NCBI RefSeq assembly: GCF_900112795.1
Contig: NZ_FONA01000004.1
Span: 157,134 to 221,133 of the forward strand
Length of the DNA stretch: 64,000 nt
Origin: Thermophagus xiamenensis
GTDB taxonomy: Bacteria; Bacteroidota; Bacteroidia; Bacteroidales; Marinilabiliaceae
Direction: 5' to 3'
Of this stretch, positions 55,200 through 63,970 are shown one piece after another. The notes under the pieces were generated by a model. It had not been told where the DNA came from. It made no database searches and worked only from the letters and a program-made list of their open reading frames with translations. Numbering within the stretch: position 1 is the first letter of the stretch; each line of letters begins with the position of its first letter. Both the position numbers and the translations under genes were made by a program.

Positions 55200-55207
55200 C
55201 AAAATTA
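55200..55207 (-). promoter_or_regulatory. -7 element of the pyrBI operon
   Basis: Minus strand TAATTTTG, with TTTA 19 nt upstream as a near-match to TTTG. The start site would lie just ahead of the leader ATG. Confidence 0.55.
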
Positions 55208-55332
55208 CATCTTTTTTTCTATAACGTAAAGTTTTTATTGCAATTGATTAAGGAAAATTACCCTATCATTTAACAAATTTGAATCGTATTTGGCTTTGAA
55301 TCATTCATTTCCACTCAAAGTTTAATTTTAAT

Positions 55333-55549
55333 CGGTATAAATTTTACCTACATCATTGATATATTGATTCTTAAATGCGGTCATTAGTGGTTAGTCATTA
55401 GTGGTTAGTTGTTAGTGATTAGTGATTAGTAGTTAGTCCATTAACACTAACCACTAAGCACTAAAGGACTAATGACTAATGTCTTCTTCTGCTTCTGCCT
55501 GTGCACTTCAGCCTTAATTTGTGGCAAAAGTCGCCATGCTCGTTTCATT
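55333..55549 (-). repeat. Composite dispersed repeat, copy 5 (inverted)
   Basis: Read on the minus strand it has ATGAAACGAGCATGGCGAC, CACAAATTAAGGCTGAAGTG, GCACAGGCAGAAGCAG, and paired GACTAAT/ATTAGTC arrays. It fills most of the 55.2-55.57 kb gap between pyrBI and the methyltransferase gene. Confidence 0.8.
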
Positions 55550-55576
55550 ATTGAATAAAATATGGGTATTATAAAG

Positions 55577-55607
55577 TTTTCCGGGCAAGTCAAAATCGCT
55601 ATTTTTG
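55577..55607 (+). promoter_or_regulatory. Promoter of the RsmI-like gene
   Basis: TTTT (55577-55580), 19 nt spacer, TATTTTTG (55600-55607), 16 nt before the ATG. Confidence 0.5.
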
Positions 55608-55623
55608 TCCAAATTTAAGAAAC

Positions 55624-56328
55624 ATGAAAGGCCGGCTTTATTTAATACCCACCCATTTAGGAAATTCAAATTACGGGCTTACCATTCCACATGAAGTAGC
55701 AACCCTGGCAGCCAGACTGCGTTATTTCATTGTAGAAAATATCCGGACAGCCCGTCGCTATCTCAGATTACTTGACCCTAAAATGGATATTGATAGTTCT
55801 ACCTTTTTTATTCTTGATAAACATACCAATCCCCGGGAATATTCAACCTTTTTAAAGCCAATTGAAGAAGGTCATGATATAGGTATTATTTCCGAAGCCG
55901 GCTGTCCGGGCATTGCAGACCCCGGTGCAGACATTGTTAAAATTGCTCATCACAAAGGAATTAAGGTAGTACCAATGACCGGCCCCTCCTCTATCCTGCT
56001 TGCACTAATGGCATCGGGGATGAATGGTCAAAATTTTGCTTTTAATGGTTATCTGCCCATTGAAAAACATGAGCGCATAAAAAGCATTAAACATTTAGAA
56101 TCCAGAAGCATAAAAGAAAAGCAAACCCAGATTTTTATAGAAGCACCATATCGGAACAATACCCTGGTAAAGAATATATTAGACAGTTGTCATCCCCGGA
56201 CCTTATTATGTATTGCTTGTAATCTTACCCTGCCGGATGAATTTATTGTTACCCGTCCTGTCTCTTCCTGGAAAAATCAAGTCCCGGATTTACATAAAAA
56301 GCCAACAATTTTTCTTATTCAGGGATAA
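55624..56328 (+). CDS. RsmI-like SAM-dependent methyltransferase (tetrapyrrole methylase fold)
   Basis: A 234-residue protein with the RsmI/CbiF fold. LYLIPTHLGNSNYGLTIPHE replaces the classic PTPIGN start, FIVENIRTARRYLR follows, then GIISEAGCPGIADPGADIVK (near 90-109) and VVPMTGPSSILLALMASGMN. RsmI adds a 2'-O-methyl group to C1402 of 16S rRNA. This shorter relative is common in Bacteroidota and lacks the RsmI C-terminal extension, so it may be the rRNA enzyme or a paralogue. Confidence 0.8.
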   Translation: MKGRLYLIPTHLGNSNYGLTIPHEVATLAARLRYFIVENIRTARRYLRLLDPKMDIDSSTFFILDKHTNPREYSTFLKPIEEGHDIGIISEAGCPGIADPGADIVKIAHHKGIKVVPMTGPSSILLALMASGMNGQNFAFNGYLPIEKHERIKSIKHLESRSIKEKQTQIFIEAPYRNNTLVKNILDSCHPRTLLCIACNLTLPDEFIVTRPVSSWKNQVPDLHKKPTIFLIQG

Positions 56329-56407
56329 ATCTTGAGGCAATTGAATACTAATAAAACTTTCAAATTATCCGACACATCCTTCACCGTTAACATACTTTTG
56401 TAAAAAA

Positions 56408-57505
56408 CTAAGCACTTATTTCCTTTAAAACTTTACCAAATCTGTGATATTCCTCCTCAAAGTTGGGGGTAAAAATCCCTGTGCCCAAATTGGTCTCCAA
56501 ATCCTGAAAAGACCAGACTTTTCCGCCTTCCAATTCATCAGGATTAGGATGAAGAGCTCCATTATGTTGGATTGCAAAAACAAAGACTAATTCTTTTTCC
56601 ACCTCACTACGCCAGATATATCGCCCGATGAAGGATACTTGTTGAATATCGAGGCCTATCTCTTCATAAGCTTCTCTTTTGAGTGCCTGACGGATATCCT
56701 CGCCTTTGAGGACATGGCCTCCGACAGCAGAATCCCATTTACCCGGTTGAATCAATTTATTTGAAGCCCTTTTTTGCAACCACAATCCTTTTGGGGTAAT
56801 AACTTGAAGATGGACTACCGGATGAAGCCAAAATGTTTTACCATTATGCACCATGCTACGAGGGGCTACTCCTTCCACTTTCCCTTCTTCATCAACAATG
56901 GGGACCCATTCTTCCCTACTCCAGTTTTTTCGCCGTTGCCGATTCACAATCCAGGAAACTGCAATCACCAAGGCGAATACAACATAGAATCCCGGACCAC
57001 TTATGGCAGCCCACCAGCCATGTGACATCCACAAAGCGGCGGCTAACGTGAGCAAGGTATGCAATGCCAACAACCAGAAAAAGAGCTTCAACATTTGCTG
57101 CATCATCCATGACTCGAGCGGACCGGCCACAAAGCCTTTCAAATACCTTCGACTCATCATCATCACAAGATTATGGTCGGAAAAGGCCGAATATCCGATA
57201 AGCAGCAATAATGCAGCGCCAATAAATACCGGTTTTAACTTAAACAGAAAGGCATTACTGAAAAGAATAGCCAATCCGCCAAGGATTATCATAAAACCAA
57301 TATCGGCCAGGATAAATTTATCCACTCTTCGTTCCCGGAACCAATACCAGCATAGCTGCACTACCCCAAGAATTAATGCAGCAACAAGTCCTGCGGTGGT
57401 GCCCCAAACCAATTCCACCACCACAAAAAGTAACAAGGGCAACATTCCGGGTATTAACTTTCCGGCAAGTGCCCATTTATTTTTTGAAGAACTATTCAAA
57501 ACCAA
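56408..57505 (-). CDS. Nudix hydrolase fused to an N-terminal YciB/septation-A-like membrane domain
   Basis: A 365-residue two-part protein. Residues about 15-190 hold five or six transmembrane helices resembling the intracellular septation protein A/YciB layout (LVAALILGVVQLCWYWFRER). Residues about 200-365 are a Nudix domain with a perfect box: G-HVLKG-E-DIRQALK-REAYEEIGL (near 268-290), after PGKWDSAVGG. Nudix enzymes cleave nucleoside diphosphates linked to another group; the WLHPVVHLQVITPKGLWLQK lead-in is like isopentenyl-diphosphate isomerase/YfcD-type Nudix proteins. The start is unusual: the frame opens with TTG 57505, and the first ATG (57445) is inside the first helix. Confidence 0.82.
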   Translation of the reverse strand: MVLNSSSKNKWALAGKLIPGMLPLLLFVVVELVWGTTAGLVAALILGVVQLCWYWFRERRVDKFILADIGFMIILGGLAILFSNAFLFKLKPVFIGAALLLLIGYSAFSDHNLVMMMSRRYLKGFVAGPLESWMMQQMLKLFFWLLALHTLLTLAAALWMSHGWWAAISGPGFYVVFALVIAVSWIVNRQRRKNWSREEWVPIVDEEGKVEGVAPRSMVHNGKTFWLHPVVHLQVITPKGLWLQKRASNKLIQPGKWDSAVGGHVLKGEDIRQALKREAYEEIGLDIQQVSFIGRYIWRSEVEKELVFVFAIQHNGALHPNPDELEGGKVWSFQDLETNLGTGIFTPNFEEEYHRFGKVLKEISA

Positions 57506-57561
57506 GATTTAATAAAAAAAATGATAAGAAATAACTTTTACAGATTATTATAAAGATTGGT

Positions 57562-57734
57562 AAAATGAAACTTGCATGACCCGGAACAAATAATCCATTT
57601 TGTGGTAAGTGTTCCTGCATGCCCGTTTCATCCGTATAAAATTTACTTAAATCATTGGTCGGATGGAACTCGCATGACAAAGAGTTATATACATTCTCTT
57701 TTGTGAAAATATCTCATTGTCATGCTCGTTTCAT
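57562..57734 (-). repeat. Composite dispersed repeat, copy 6 (inverted)
   Basis: On the minus strand: ATGAAACGAGCATGACAATG, CACAAAAGAGAATGTATA, GTCATGCGAGTTCCATCCGA, CCAATGATTTAAGTAAATTT, TATACGGATGAAACGGGCAT, and a further inverted end at 57562-57580. This copy shows the module-1 inverted ends most clearly. Confidence 0.85.
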
Positions 57735-57786
57735 ATTAAAAAATTGCATTTATCTTATCAGGAAGCCATTACAATTGCTATTGTCA

Positions 57787-58737
57787 TTATAAAATATTAT
57801 TTAAATAAGAAGAAACATTGGCTTCGATACGAGCAGCAACATCACCGGCTTGTGTTTTCCGGAAGGTTTCACCAGTAATGGTTTCGTATAGTTCGATATA
57901 TCTGTCGGAAACCTGTGCAATATAATCATCAGTCATATCCGGAACTTGCTGACCTTCCTTTCCTTGAAAACCATTTTCAATGAGCCATTGCCGGACAAAC
58001 TCTTTAGAAAGCTGACGCTGGGCCTCACCTTTTCTCAAACGCTCTTCATAACCGTCAGCATAAAAATAGCGTGATGAATCGGGGGTATGAATTTCATCAA
58101 TAAGATAGATTTTCCCATCTTTTTTCCCGAATTCATATTTTGTATCGACCAAAATTAATCCTTTTTCGGCCGCCATCTCAGACCCTCTCTTAAAAAGCTC
58201 TTTGGTATATTTTTCGAGAAGGATATAATCTTCTTCACTGACCAATCCTGATTTAAGTATTTCATCTCTTGAAATATCTTCATCATGGCCGATATCGGCT
58301 TTCGTGGTAGGCGTAATGATGGGCTCTTCAAATTTTTGGTTTTCCACCATCCCTTCGGGCAGAGGATTACCACAAAGCTCCCGTTTACCGGCTTTATATT
58401 CGCGCCAGGCATGTCCGGTGAGATAACCCCGAATTACCATTTCAACTTTGAAGGGCTCACAGTAATGACCAACAGTTACCATCGGGTCGGGGGTAGCAAT
58501 TTTCCAGTTGGGAACAATATCTGCTGTTGCATCCAGAAATTTGGAAGCAATTTGGTTTAATACTTGCCCTTTATACGGAATACCCTTGGGAAGAACCACA
58601 TCGAAGGCTGAAATGCGGTCGGAAACGACCATGACCAAATATTTGTCATCAATGTTATAAACGTCGCGTACTTTCCCTTTATAAACACTTTTTTGACGAG
58701 GAAAAGTAAAGTTGGTTTCTACAATAGCGTTTTGCAT
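57787..58737 (-). CDS. purC: Phosphoribosylaminoimidazole-succinocarboxamide synthase
   Basis: A 316-residue ATP-grasp-like enzyme joining CAIR and aspartate in purine synthesis. [20 protein letters not shown] near 18, [20 protein letters not shown] near 40 (substrate loop), [20 protein letters not shown] near 95, [20 protein letters not shown] near 189 and [12 protein letters not shown] near 211 are all conserved. It is the long form (about 310 residues) common in Bacteroidota. It is 13 bp after phoH in transcription order, so both are probably cotranscribed. Confidence 0.96.
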   Translation of the reverse strand: MQNAIVETNFTFPRQKSVYKGKVRDVYNIDDKYLVMVVSDRISAFDVVLPKGIPYKGQVLNQIASKFLDATADIVPNWKIATPDPMVTVGHYCEPFKVEMVIRGYLTGHAWREYKAGKRELCGNPLPEGMVENQKFEEPIITPTTKADIGHDEDISRDEILKSGLVSEEDYILLEKYTKELFKRGSEMAAEKGLILVDTKYEFGKKDGKIYLIDEIHTPDSSRYFYADGYEERLRKGEAQRQLSKEFVRQWLIENGFQGKEGQQVPDMTDDYIAQVSDRYIELYETITGETFRKTQAGDVAARIEANVSSYLNNIL

Positions 58738-58750
58738 AGAGATAAATTAT

Positions 58751-59683
58751 TTATTCTTTTTCGTAAGCTTCCACAATATCCTGTACTAACCGGTGACGAA
58801 CAATATCTTTAACGGTAAAATTGATGCGTTCGATACCCTTAATGCCTTTTAAAATACGCATCGCTTGCACCAAACCGGAAGTTAACGGGTTGGGCAGGTC
58901 AATTTGAGTTACGTCACCTGTCACCACAAATTTTGCACTTGTTCCCATACGGGTAAGGAACATCTTAAGCTGATTGGTTGTCGTATTTTGCGCTTCATCT
59001 AAAATTACGAAAGCATCGTTCAGTGTTCGCCCCCTCATATAAGCCAGAGGTGCTATTTGTATGGTGCCATTTTCCAAATATTCTTTCAATTTAACGGCAG
59101 GAATCATATCCTGAAGGGCATCATACAAAGGCTGAAGATAAGGGTCAATCTTTTCTTTCATATCACCCGGCAGGAACCCCAGTTTTTCGCCTGCTTCTAC
59201 AGCCGGTCGACTCAGGATAATTCGGCGAACCATCCTGTTCTTTAAAGCACGTACAGCCAAAGCAATAGCTGTATATGTTTTCCCGGAGCCGGCCGGTCCT
59301 ACGGCAAACATCAAATCGTTATTCTCAAAAGCTTTAACAAGTTTCCGCTGATTTTCGGTCCGGGCTTTAATAGGCTTCCCGTTGACACCAAAAAGAATAA
59401 TATCATCAGAGTTTTCCGGTTGCGTCACCTCTTTCCCGGACAAGATATTAAGAATTGAATCTTCAGTTAACACATTGTAGCGTTCGTAGTGTTCAATTAA
59501 CTGATTAATTTTTGTTTCGAAATCTGCCACCTCCTCAGCTCCGCCCATTGCTTTTAGCCAATTACCTCTGGCAACAATCCTTAATTTAGGAAAGCCTGCT
59601 TTAATAAGGTTAAGCTTGGCGTTCTTAACGCCCATAAATTCGACTAAATCTACTGATTCAAGATAAATAAGTTTTTCGATCAT
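58751..59683 (-). CDS. phoH: PhoH-like ATPase
   Basis: A 310-residue P-loop ATPase. The N-terminal about 85 residues (KLRIVARGNWLKAMGG) resemble the KH-like region of PhoH/YbeZ; Walker A GPAGSGKTYTAIALAVRALK is near 129, SRPAVEAGEKLGFLPGD near 157, Walker B AFVILDEAQNTTTNQLKMFL near 225, and GDVTQIDLP near 255. YbeZ-type PhoH acts with the ribosome-maturation RNase YbeY. ATG 59683 (MIEKLIYLESV) is preferred to an in-frame TTG at 59692. It leads purC. Confidence 0.93.
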   Translation of the reverse strand: MIEKLIYLESVDLVEFMGVKNAKLNLIKAGFPKLRIVARGNWLKAMGGAEEVADFETKINQLIEHYERYNVLTEDSILNILSGKEVTQPENSDDIILFGVNGKPIKARTENQRKLVKAFENNDLMFAVGPAGSGKTYTAIALAVRALKNRMVRRIILSRPAVEAGEKLGFLPGDMKEKIDPYLQPLYDALQDMIPAVKLKEYLENGTIQIAPLAYMRGRTLNDAFVILDEAQNTTTNQLKMFLTRMGTSAKFVVTGDVTQIDLPNPLTSGLVQAMRILKGIKGIERINFTVKDIVRHRLVQDIVEAYEKE

Positions 59684-59837
59684 ATAATGCAACCTCTACT
59701 TCTCTAAACTGCCTACAAATTAACAACATTTTGAGGAATTAAAACAGAGAAACAATGCCGAATTGCTAATCACTTTAAATTAGAATTCTTTAAAAAGGCT
59801 TGAAAACCTTGGGGTAAAAATTAACTATTGCTATTTA

Positions 59838-59927
59838 TCATTCGTATTAAATTTACTTACGTTATTGGCTAAATGGCACTTAAAGTTAGAAGTTAGTCAG
59901 AAGTGGCTAGTAGTCAGTTATTAGTCC
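59838..59927 (-). repeat. Degenerate copy of the dispersed repeat
   Basis: TCATTCGTATTAAATTTACT then TTATTGGCTAAATGG and AGAAGTTAGTCAGAAGTGGC with TAGTCAGTTATTAGTCC: both modules are visible but weak. Confidence 0.5.
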
Positions 59928-60165
59928 ATAGATTTTTGCGTAATTAAACTAATGCCTATTGCTAAGCAATAGAAACTCCCCCTATTTTTGTGCTTTTCTG
60001 CCCATATACTTTTATACCTGTCCTTTCTTAGGCAAGGCTGCCAAGGTCATTTCAAAAGTTTTTTATTACTGCTTTGCTATAAAAAAATTGTTTTCTTCTT
60101 GAATTTACATTTCAAAAATTTATTAATTTTATGTTGTTTTTAGAAATACTAAAATACATAAAGTT
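59928..60165. other. AT-rich gap before the DUF4469-like gene
   Basis: No gene, RNA or clear promoter; GCCTATTGCTAAGCAATAG-like short inverted sequence near 59952 is the only notable feature. Confidence 0.35.
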
Positions 60166-60933
60166 ATGGCATTTTATTATTTCGAAAAACAAGACCCCAA
60201 AAACCCAAATAAAATAATTAGAGAGTATTTTGCAGATGAAATAGTAGATATAGAAGATATTATCTGCGCCTCACCGGGGGGCATCGAAAACTTCGATAAA
60301 TATAAAGAGATTGTAGAGCTAATACAAGTCCCGTTGTATGAAACTTTTTTGAAAAACATCGCAGTAAAAACCAACTCAGGATTTACTTTAATTCCCCATT
60401 TAAAGGAATCTCAATACCAAGATCCGGAACTGATAAGAATTGAACGAAGTAACACACCTATAGAAATAGAGGTGGTACCTGATGACCCGGAAACTTTTCT
60501 AAAAGATAAACCTCACATTAAAGTTGAAGGGAAACATAAACCGGAACCGGCATGGATAAAAAAAATGGTAGATTTTAATGCTTTGCCGAAATTCACAGAA
60601 CTATCACAAGAAAATCTGGATCACTATAAAAAAGTTGAAGATGAAATGCCCACCCTTAAAGAAATTAAAAGGGGTATGAAAGTTAAAATATTAGGGAAAC
60701 ATCTTAAAATTCGACCACTATCCAATAAAAATCAGGGATTTTTCTTGGTAAACAGCAATGGAAAAGAATTGGATCTAACCGATTTTCTTGAAGTTAATAC
60801 AACCAATGTACTACTCCTTTCTGTCCCAAAAGACTTACCTACTGATTCATACAAAATACACATCAGGTCTGGATGGTATGCAGATGACACAATTGAACGA
60901 TTAGGAGAAAGTTACACTTTTAAAATTGTATAA
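60166..60933 (+). CDS. DUF4469-like protein
   Basis: A 255-residue soluble protein of unknown function. The N-terminal part (about 1-110) starts MAFYYFEKQDPKNPNKIIRE and includes EIVELIQVPLYETFLKNIAV, a helical region. The C-terminal part (about 160-255) reads like an immunoglobulin-like DUF4469 domain: RGMKVKILGKHLKIRPLSNK, GFFLVNSNGKELDLTDFLEV, TTNVLLLSVPKDLPTDSYKI and HIRSGWYADDTIERLGESYT. Such C-terminal domains are known on HU-like or secreted proteins of Bacteroidota. No signal peptide is visible. It stands alone, 29 bp before the converging tRNA-Pro. Confidence 0.75.
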   Translation: MAFYYFEKQDPKNPNKIIREYFADEIVDIEDIICASPGGIENFDKYKEIVELIQVPLYETFLKNIAVKTNSGFTLIPHLKESQYQDPELIRIERSNTPIEIEVVPDDPETFLKDKPHIKVEGKHKPEPAWIKKMVDFNALPKFTELSQENLDHYKKVEDEMPTLKEIKRGMKVKILGKHLKIRPLSNKNQGFFLVNSNGKELDLTDFLEVNTTNVLLLSVPKDLPTDSYKIHIRSGWYADDTIERLGESYTFKIV

Positions 60934-60962
60934 AAGCTGAGAGATACAAGATTAAAATAGTG

Positions 60963-61036
60963 TCGGGGTGGCGGGATTCGAACCCACGACCTCGTCGTCC
61001 CGAACGACGCGCGCTACCGGCCTGCGCTACACCCCG
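60963..61036 (-). tRNA. tRNA-Pro(CGG)
   Basis: A 74-nt cloverleaf on the minus strand: acceptor CGGGGTG/CACCCCG, D-arm TAGCGCAGGCCGGTAGCGCG, anticodon stem CGTCG/CGACG with loop TTCGGGA (anticodon CGG), T-arm GTGGGTTCGAATCCCGC, discriminator A. No CCA is encoded. Confidence 0.97.
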
Positions 61037-61228
61037 TAATTATTTTTGAATACGGGCACAAAAATATGCTTTTTTCGTAAAAAAGCATGGATATTATTGT
61101 TTATTTTTTCAACAATCAAACTGCCAATTTACAAAGGATATAACAATCAGATATTTATAATTCAAAAACACCTTTTAAAGAAGCAATAGAACAGAACAAT
61201 CACAACCCAACAAAATTATAGAATCAGC

Positions 61229-62659
61229 TTATGAACAAATGGAATCCGGCTTTATAAAATGTTGGTCAAAATTTGTTGTTTTATCCACCAGAGAACAAAC
61301 CGTGGCATCACCGGTAACATTAACTACAGTTCTAAGCATATCCAAAATACGGTCGACCGGCAAAATTATTCCAATCCAGGCAGGATTTAGACCAACAGAA
61401 CTTAATACTACCATAAGCATAATAACTCCTGCACCCGGAATGGCAGCAGCACCAATACTGGCCAAAACTGCAGTTATAACCACAGTTAATTGTTGTCCAA
61501 AACTCAGGTCCACCATATGCATTTGTGCCAGGAATACCACGGCAACAGCCTGGTAAAGACTGGTTCCATCCATATTAACAGTAGCCCCAATAGGCAACAC
61601 AAAACTTGAAATACGTTTATCGACCTTCAAATTTTCTTCTAAACATTCTATGGTAACAGGCAAGGTGGCAGCACTACTGCTGGTTGTGAATGCCAACATC
61701 TGAGCAGGACTAATACCTTTCAAAAAATCCTTAAAAGAAAGGCCTTTAACAAACAGCCCCATAAAAGCCGGATAAATAACGAAAGCCATAATCAATAACC
61801 CTGCGATAACAACCAAAACATACCATGTGAGACCCTTAAACAATTCGAACACATGGGAAGGATTATCACCTGCCATCTGATTCACCATACCCGCCATAAG
61901 AGCAAATACAAAATAGGGAGCAGCCTTCATAATTAGGTCAACCATCTTCAGAAATACTTCAGATATAGCATCAATAGCCCCTGTTAAGACCCCTCTTTTT
62001 TTATTATCGATAAAAAGTATAGCGATTCCAAAGAAAATTCCAAAAAATATTACCTGAAGCATATTCCGGTTATCACTCAGACTTACAAACAGGTTTCCCG
62101 GAACCATATTTTCTAAAAAAACTAAAGGTCCTTCCGTTTCAGCTTTTTGAGCGGTGGCGAGACGAGTACGTACTTCCTCTGATTCCTCAAGGCCTTGACG
62201 GGAAGCAATAGTCTTTAAAAGGTCGGAATAAGTTGAATCAGAAGACAACCACCGACCATCATTGGGCGTTTGGCCCTGATTCAAAAGCCATAATTCATAT
62301 CCCAGTCGATTTTCCAACCTCACATTAGAGTCGAGTGTTTTGCCTGGCGCAACAAAATTAACCAACAATAAACCTACCGTAACGGCGATAGAGGTTGTAA
62401 TCAGATACAACAACAAGGTCTTTCCACCAAGTCTTCCCAAGTCCTTGGGATTACCCAGGCTCACAATTCCTCCCATTATAGAAAACAACACCAAGGGAAC
62501 TGCAATAAGTTTCAAAAGGTTAATAAAAATTCGTCCCCACGGGGCAATCCAATGTTCGGTAAACTGCGTCCATCCCCAGAAACTGCTTAAAACAGCCCAC
62601 ACAATACCCAAAACAAGACCAATAATAATTTTCCAATGCAACGGTAAGCGTTTAAACAT
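61229..62659 (-). CDS. Dicarboxylate/amino acid:cation symporter (DAACS family)
   Basis: A 476-residue glutamate/aspartate- or C4-dicarboxylate-type symporter. Family motifs: WGRIFINLLKLIAVPLVLFS (near 41), FTTSSSAATLPVTIECLEEN (hairpin HP1, near 316), PIGATVNMDGTSLYQAVAVV (TM7, near 348) and GAAAIPGAGVIMLMVVLSSV (HP2, near 398), and DRILDMLRTVVNVTGDA in TM8. There is a long loop of about 65 residues (about 120-190) with ESEEVRTRL that is typical of the Bacteroidota variant. The substrate cannot be told from sequence. Confidence 0.93.
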   Translation of the reverse strand: MFKRLPLHWKIIIGLVLGIVWAVLSSFWGWTQFTEHWIAPWGRIFINLLKLIAVPLVLFSIMGGIVSLGNPKDLGRLGGKTLLLYLITTSIAVTVGLLLVNFVAPGKTLDSNVRLENRLGYELWLLNQGQTPNDGRWLSSDSTYSDLLKTIASRQGLEESEEVRTRLATAQKAETEGPLVFLENMVPGNLFVSLSDNRNMLQVIFFGIFFGIAILFIDNKKRGVLTGAIDAISEVFLKMVDLIMKAAPYFVFALMAGMVNQMAGDNPSHVFELFKGLTWYVLVVIAGLLIMAFVIYPAFMGLFVKGLSFKDFLKGISPAQMLAFTTSSSAATLPVTIECLEENLKVDKRISSFVLPIGATVNMDGTSLYQAVAVVFLAQMHMVDLSFGQQLTVVITAVLASIGAAAIPGAGVIMLMVVLSSVGLNPAWIGIILPVDRILDMLRTVVNVTGDATVCSLVDKTTNFDQHFIKPDSICS

Positions 62660-62769
62660 TTTTTACTTTTTGTATTTTGACATTTAACTGCAAAAAATAG
62701 TTTTCCTTCTCCTTTAAAAAAAAAGGATTTAGCCTCAATTCAACACCCATTAATGCGCAAAAAAATCTG

Positions 62770-63846
62770 TTATGAGTTCCGGTAGGTTTTATTTAACAAC
62801 CAAGCATCCGCAATAACCATTGCGGCCATGGCCTCAACGATAGGGACAGCTCTTGGCACTACGCATGGGTCATGACGACCACGAGCTTTCATAATGGTTT
62901 CATTGCCTTGTTTATCTACGGTTCGTTGCTCTTTAAGAATGGTTGCAACCGGTTTAAAAGCAACGTTAAAGTAAATATCTTCACCGTTTGAAATTCCACC
63001 CTGAATTCCTCCGGAACGATTGGTTTTGGCTTTAATCTGACCATCTTTTACGAAAAACTCATCATTGTGTTGAGAGCCTTTCATTGAAGAAGCTTTAAAA
63101 CCCATGCCATATTCAAAACCCTTAACCGCATTAATTGACAGCATTGCCTGCCCTAATTTAGCATGAAGTTTATCAAATACAGGATCCCCCAATCCAATAG
63201 GAACATTTTTTATCACACAACTCACTACGCCCCCTACTGAATCTTTTTCCTGCCTTATTTTGTCTATATATTCAATCATCTTTTGAGCGGTTTCAGGATC
63301 AGGACATCTAACCGGTGTAGCTTCAATCATCGTAAGGTCATCAGGCTCTTTTGACAAACCAATTTCTCCGACTTGTGAAACAAAGGCCTTAATATCGAGC
63401 CCCGTTTGGCGAAGCATTAATTTTGCTATAGCTCCTGCTACAACTCTGGCAATAGTTTCTCTGGCAGAGGCACGACCACCTCCTCTGTGATCGCGTATGC
63501 CATATTTGACATCATAAGTATAATCAGCATGAGAAGGTCGATAAATTTCTTTGAGATTATCGTAATCCCCTGATTTCTGATCTTTATTCCATACAATAAA
63601 GGCAAGAGGAGTTCCAGTTGCTTTACCATCAAACACACCGGACAAAAACTCCACTTGGTCTTTTTCATCGCGTGGTGTAGTAATTTTAGATTGTCCCGGA
63701 CGTCTTCGGTTGAGTTCATTTTGAATAAAGTCAACATCCAATTCCAAGCCGGGGGTTACCCCTTCAATTATTCCACCAATCCCTTTTCCATGGGATTCAC
63801 CAAAAGAGGTTAGCTTAAATAATGTTCCAAATGTATTACCAGCCAT
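62770..63846 (-). CDS. aroC: Chorismate synthase
   Basis: A 358-residue FMN-dependent lyase that makes chorismate from EPSP. Signatures: [19 protein letters not shown] near 12, [19 protein letters not shown] near 48, [20 protein letters not shown] near 114 and [20 protein letters not shown] near 276, and the closing [20 protein letters not shown]. All FMN and substrate residues are present. It starts at ATG 63846 and is preceded by a -7 box about 120 bp upstream. Confidence 0.97.
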   Translation of the reverse strand: MAGNTFGTLFKLTSFGESHGKGIGGIIEGVTPGLELDVDFIQNELNRRRPGQSKITTPRDEKDQVEFLSGVFDGKATGTPLAFIVWNKDQKSGDYDNLKEIYRPSHADYTYDVKYGIRDHRGGGRASARETIARVVAGAIAKLMLRQTGLDIKAFVSQVGEIGLSKEPDDLTMIEATPVRCPDPETAQKMIEYIDKIRQEKDSVGGVVSCVIKNVPIGLGDPVFDKLHAKLGQAMLSINAVKGFEYGMGFKASSMKGSQHNDEFFVKDGQIKAKTNRSGGIQGGISNGEDIYFNVAFKPVATILKEQRTVDKQGNETIMKARGRHDPCVVPRAVPIVEAMAAMVIADAWLLNKTYRNS

Positions 63847-63962
63847 AAACTTTTATTTTGTTGCAGGTAAAAATAAAGCATCACCCTAACATGAGCAAAA
63901 AAAAAGGTAGTGTTTAAATTAGTGTGTCCGGATAAAGATCTATCTCAGTTTAGTTCGTATTG

Positions 63963-63970
63963 CAAAGTTA
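63963..63970 (-). promoter_or_regulatory. -7 element of the aroC promoter
   Basis: Minus strand TAACTTTG, about 117 nt before the ATG; the -33 box is not clear. Confidence 0.4.
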
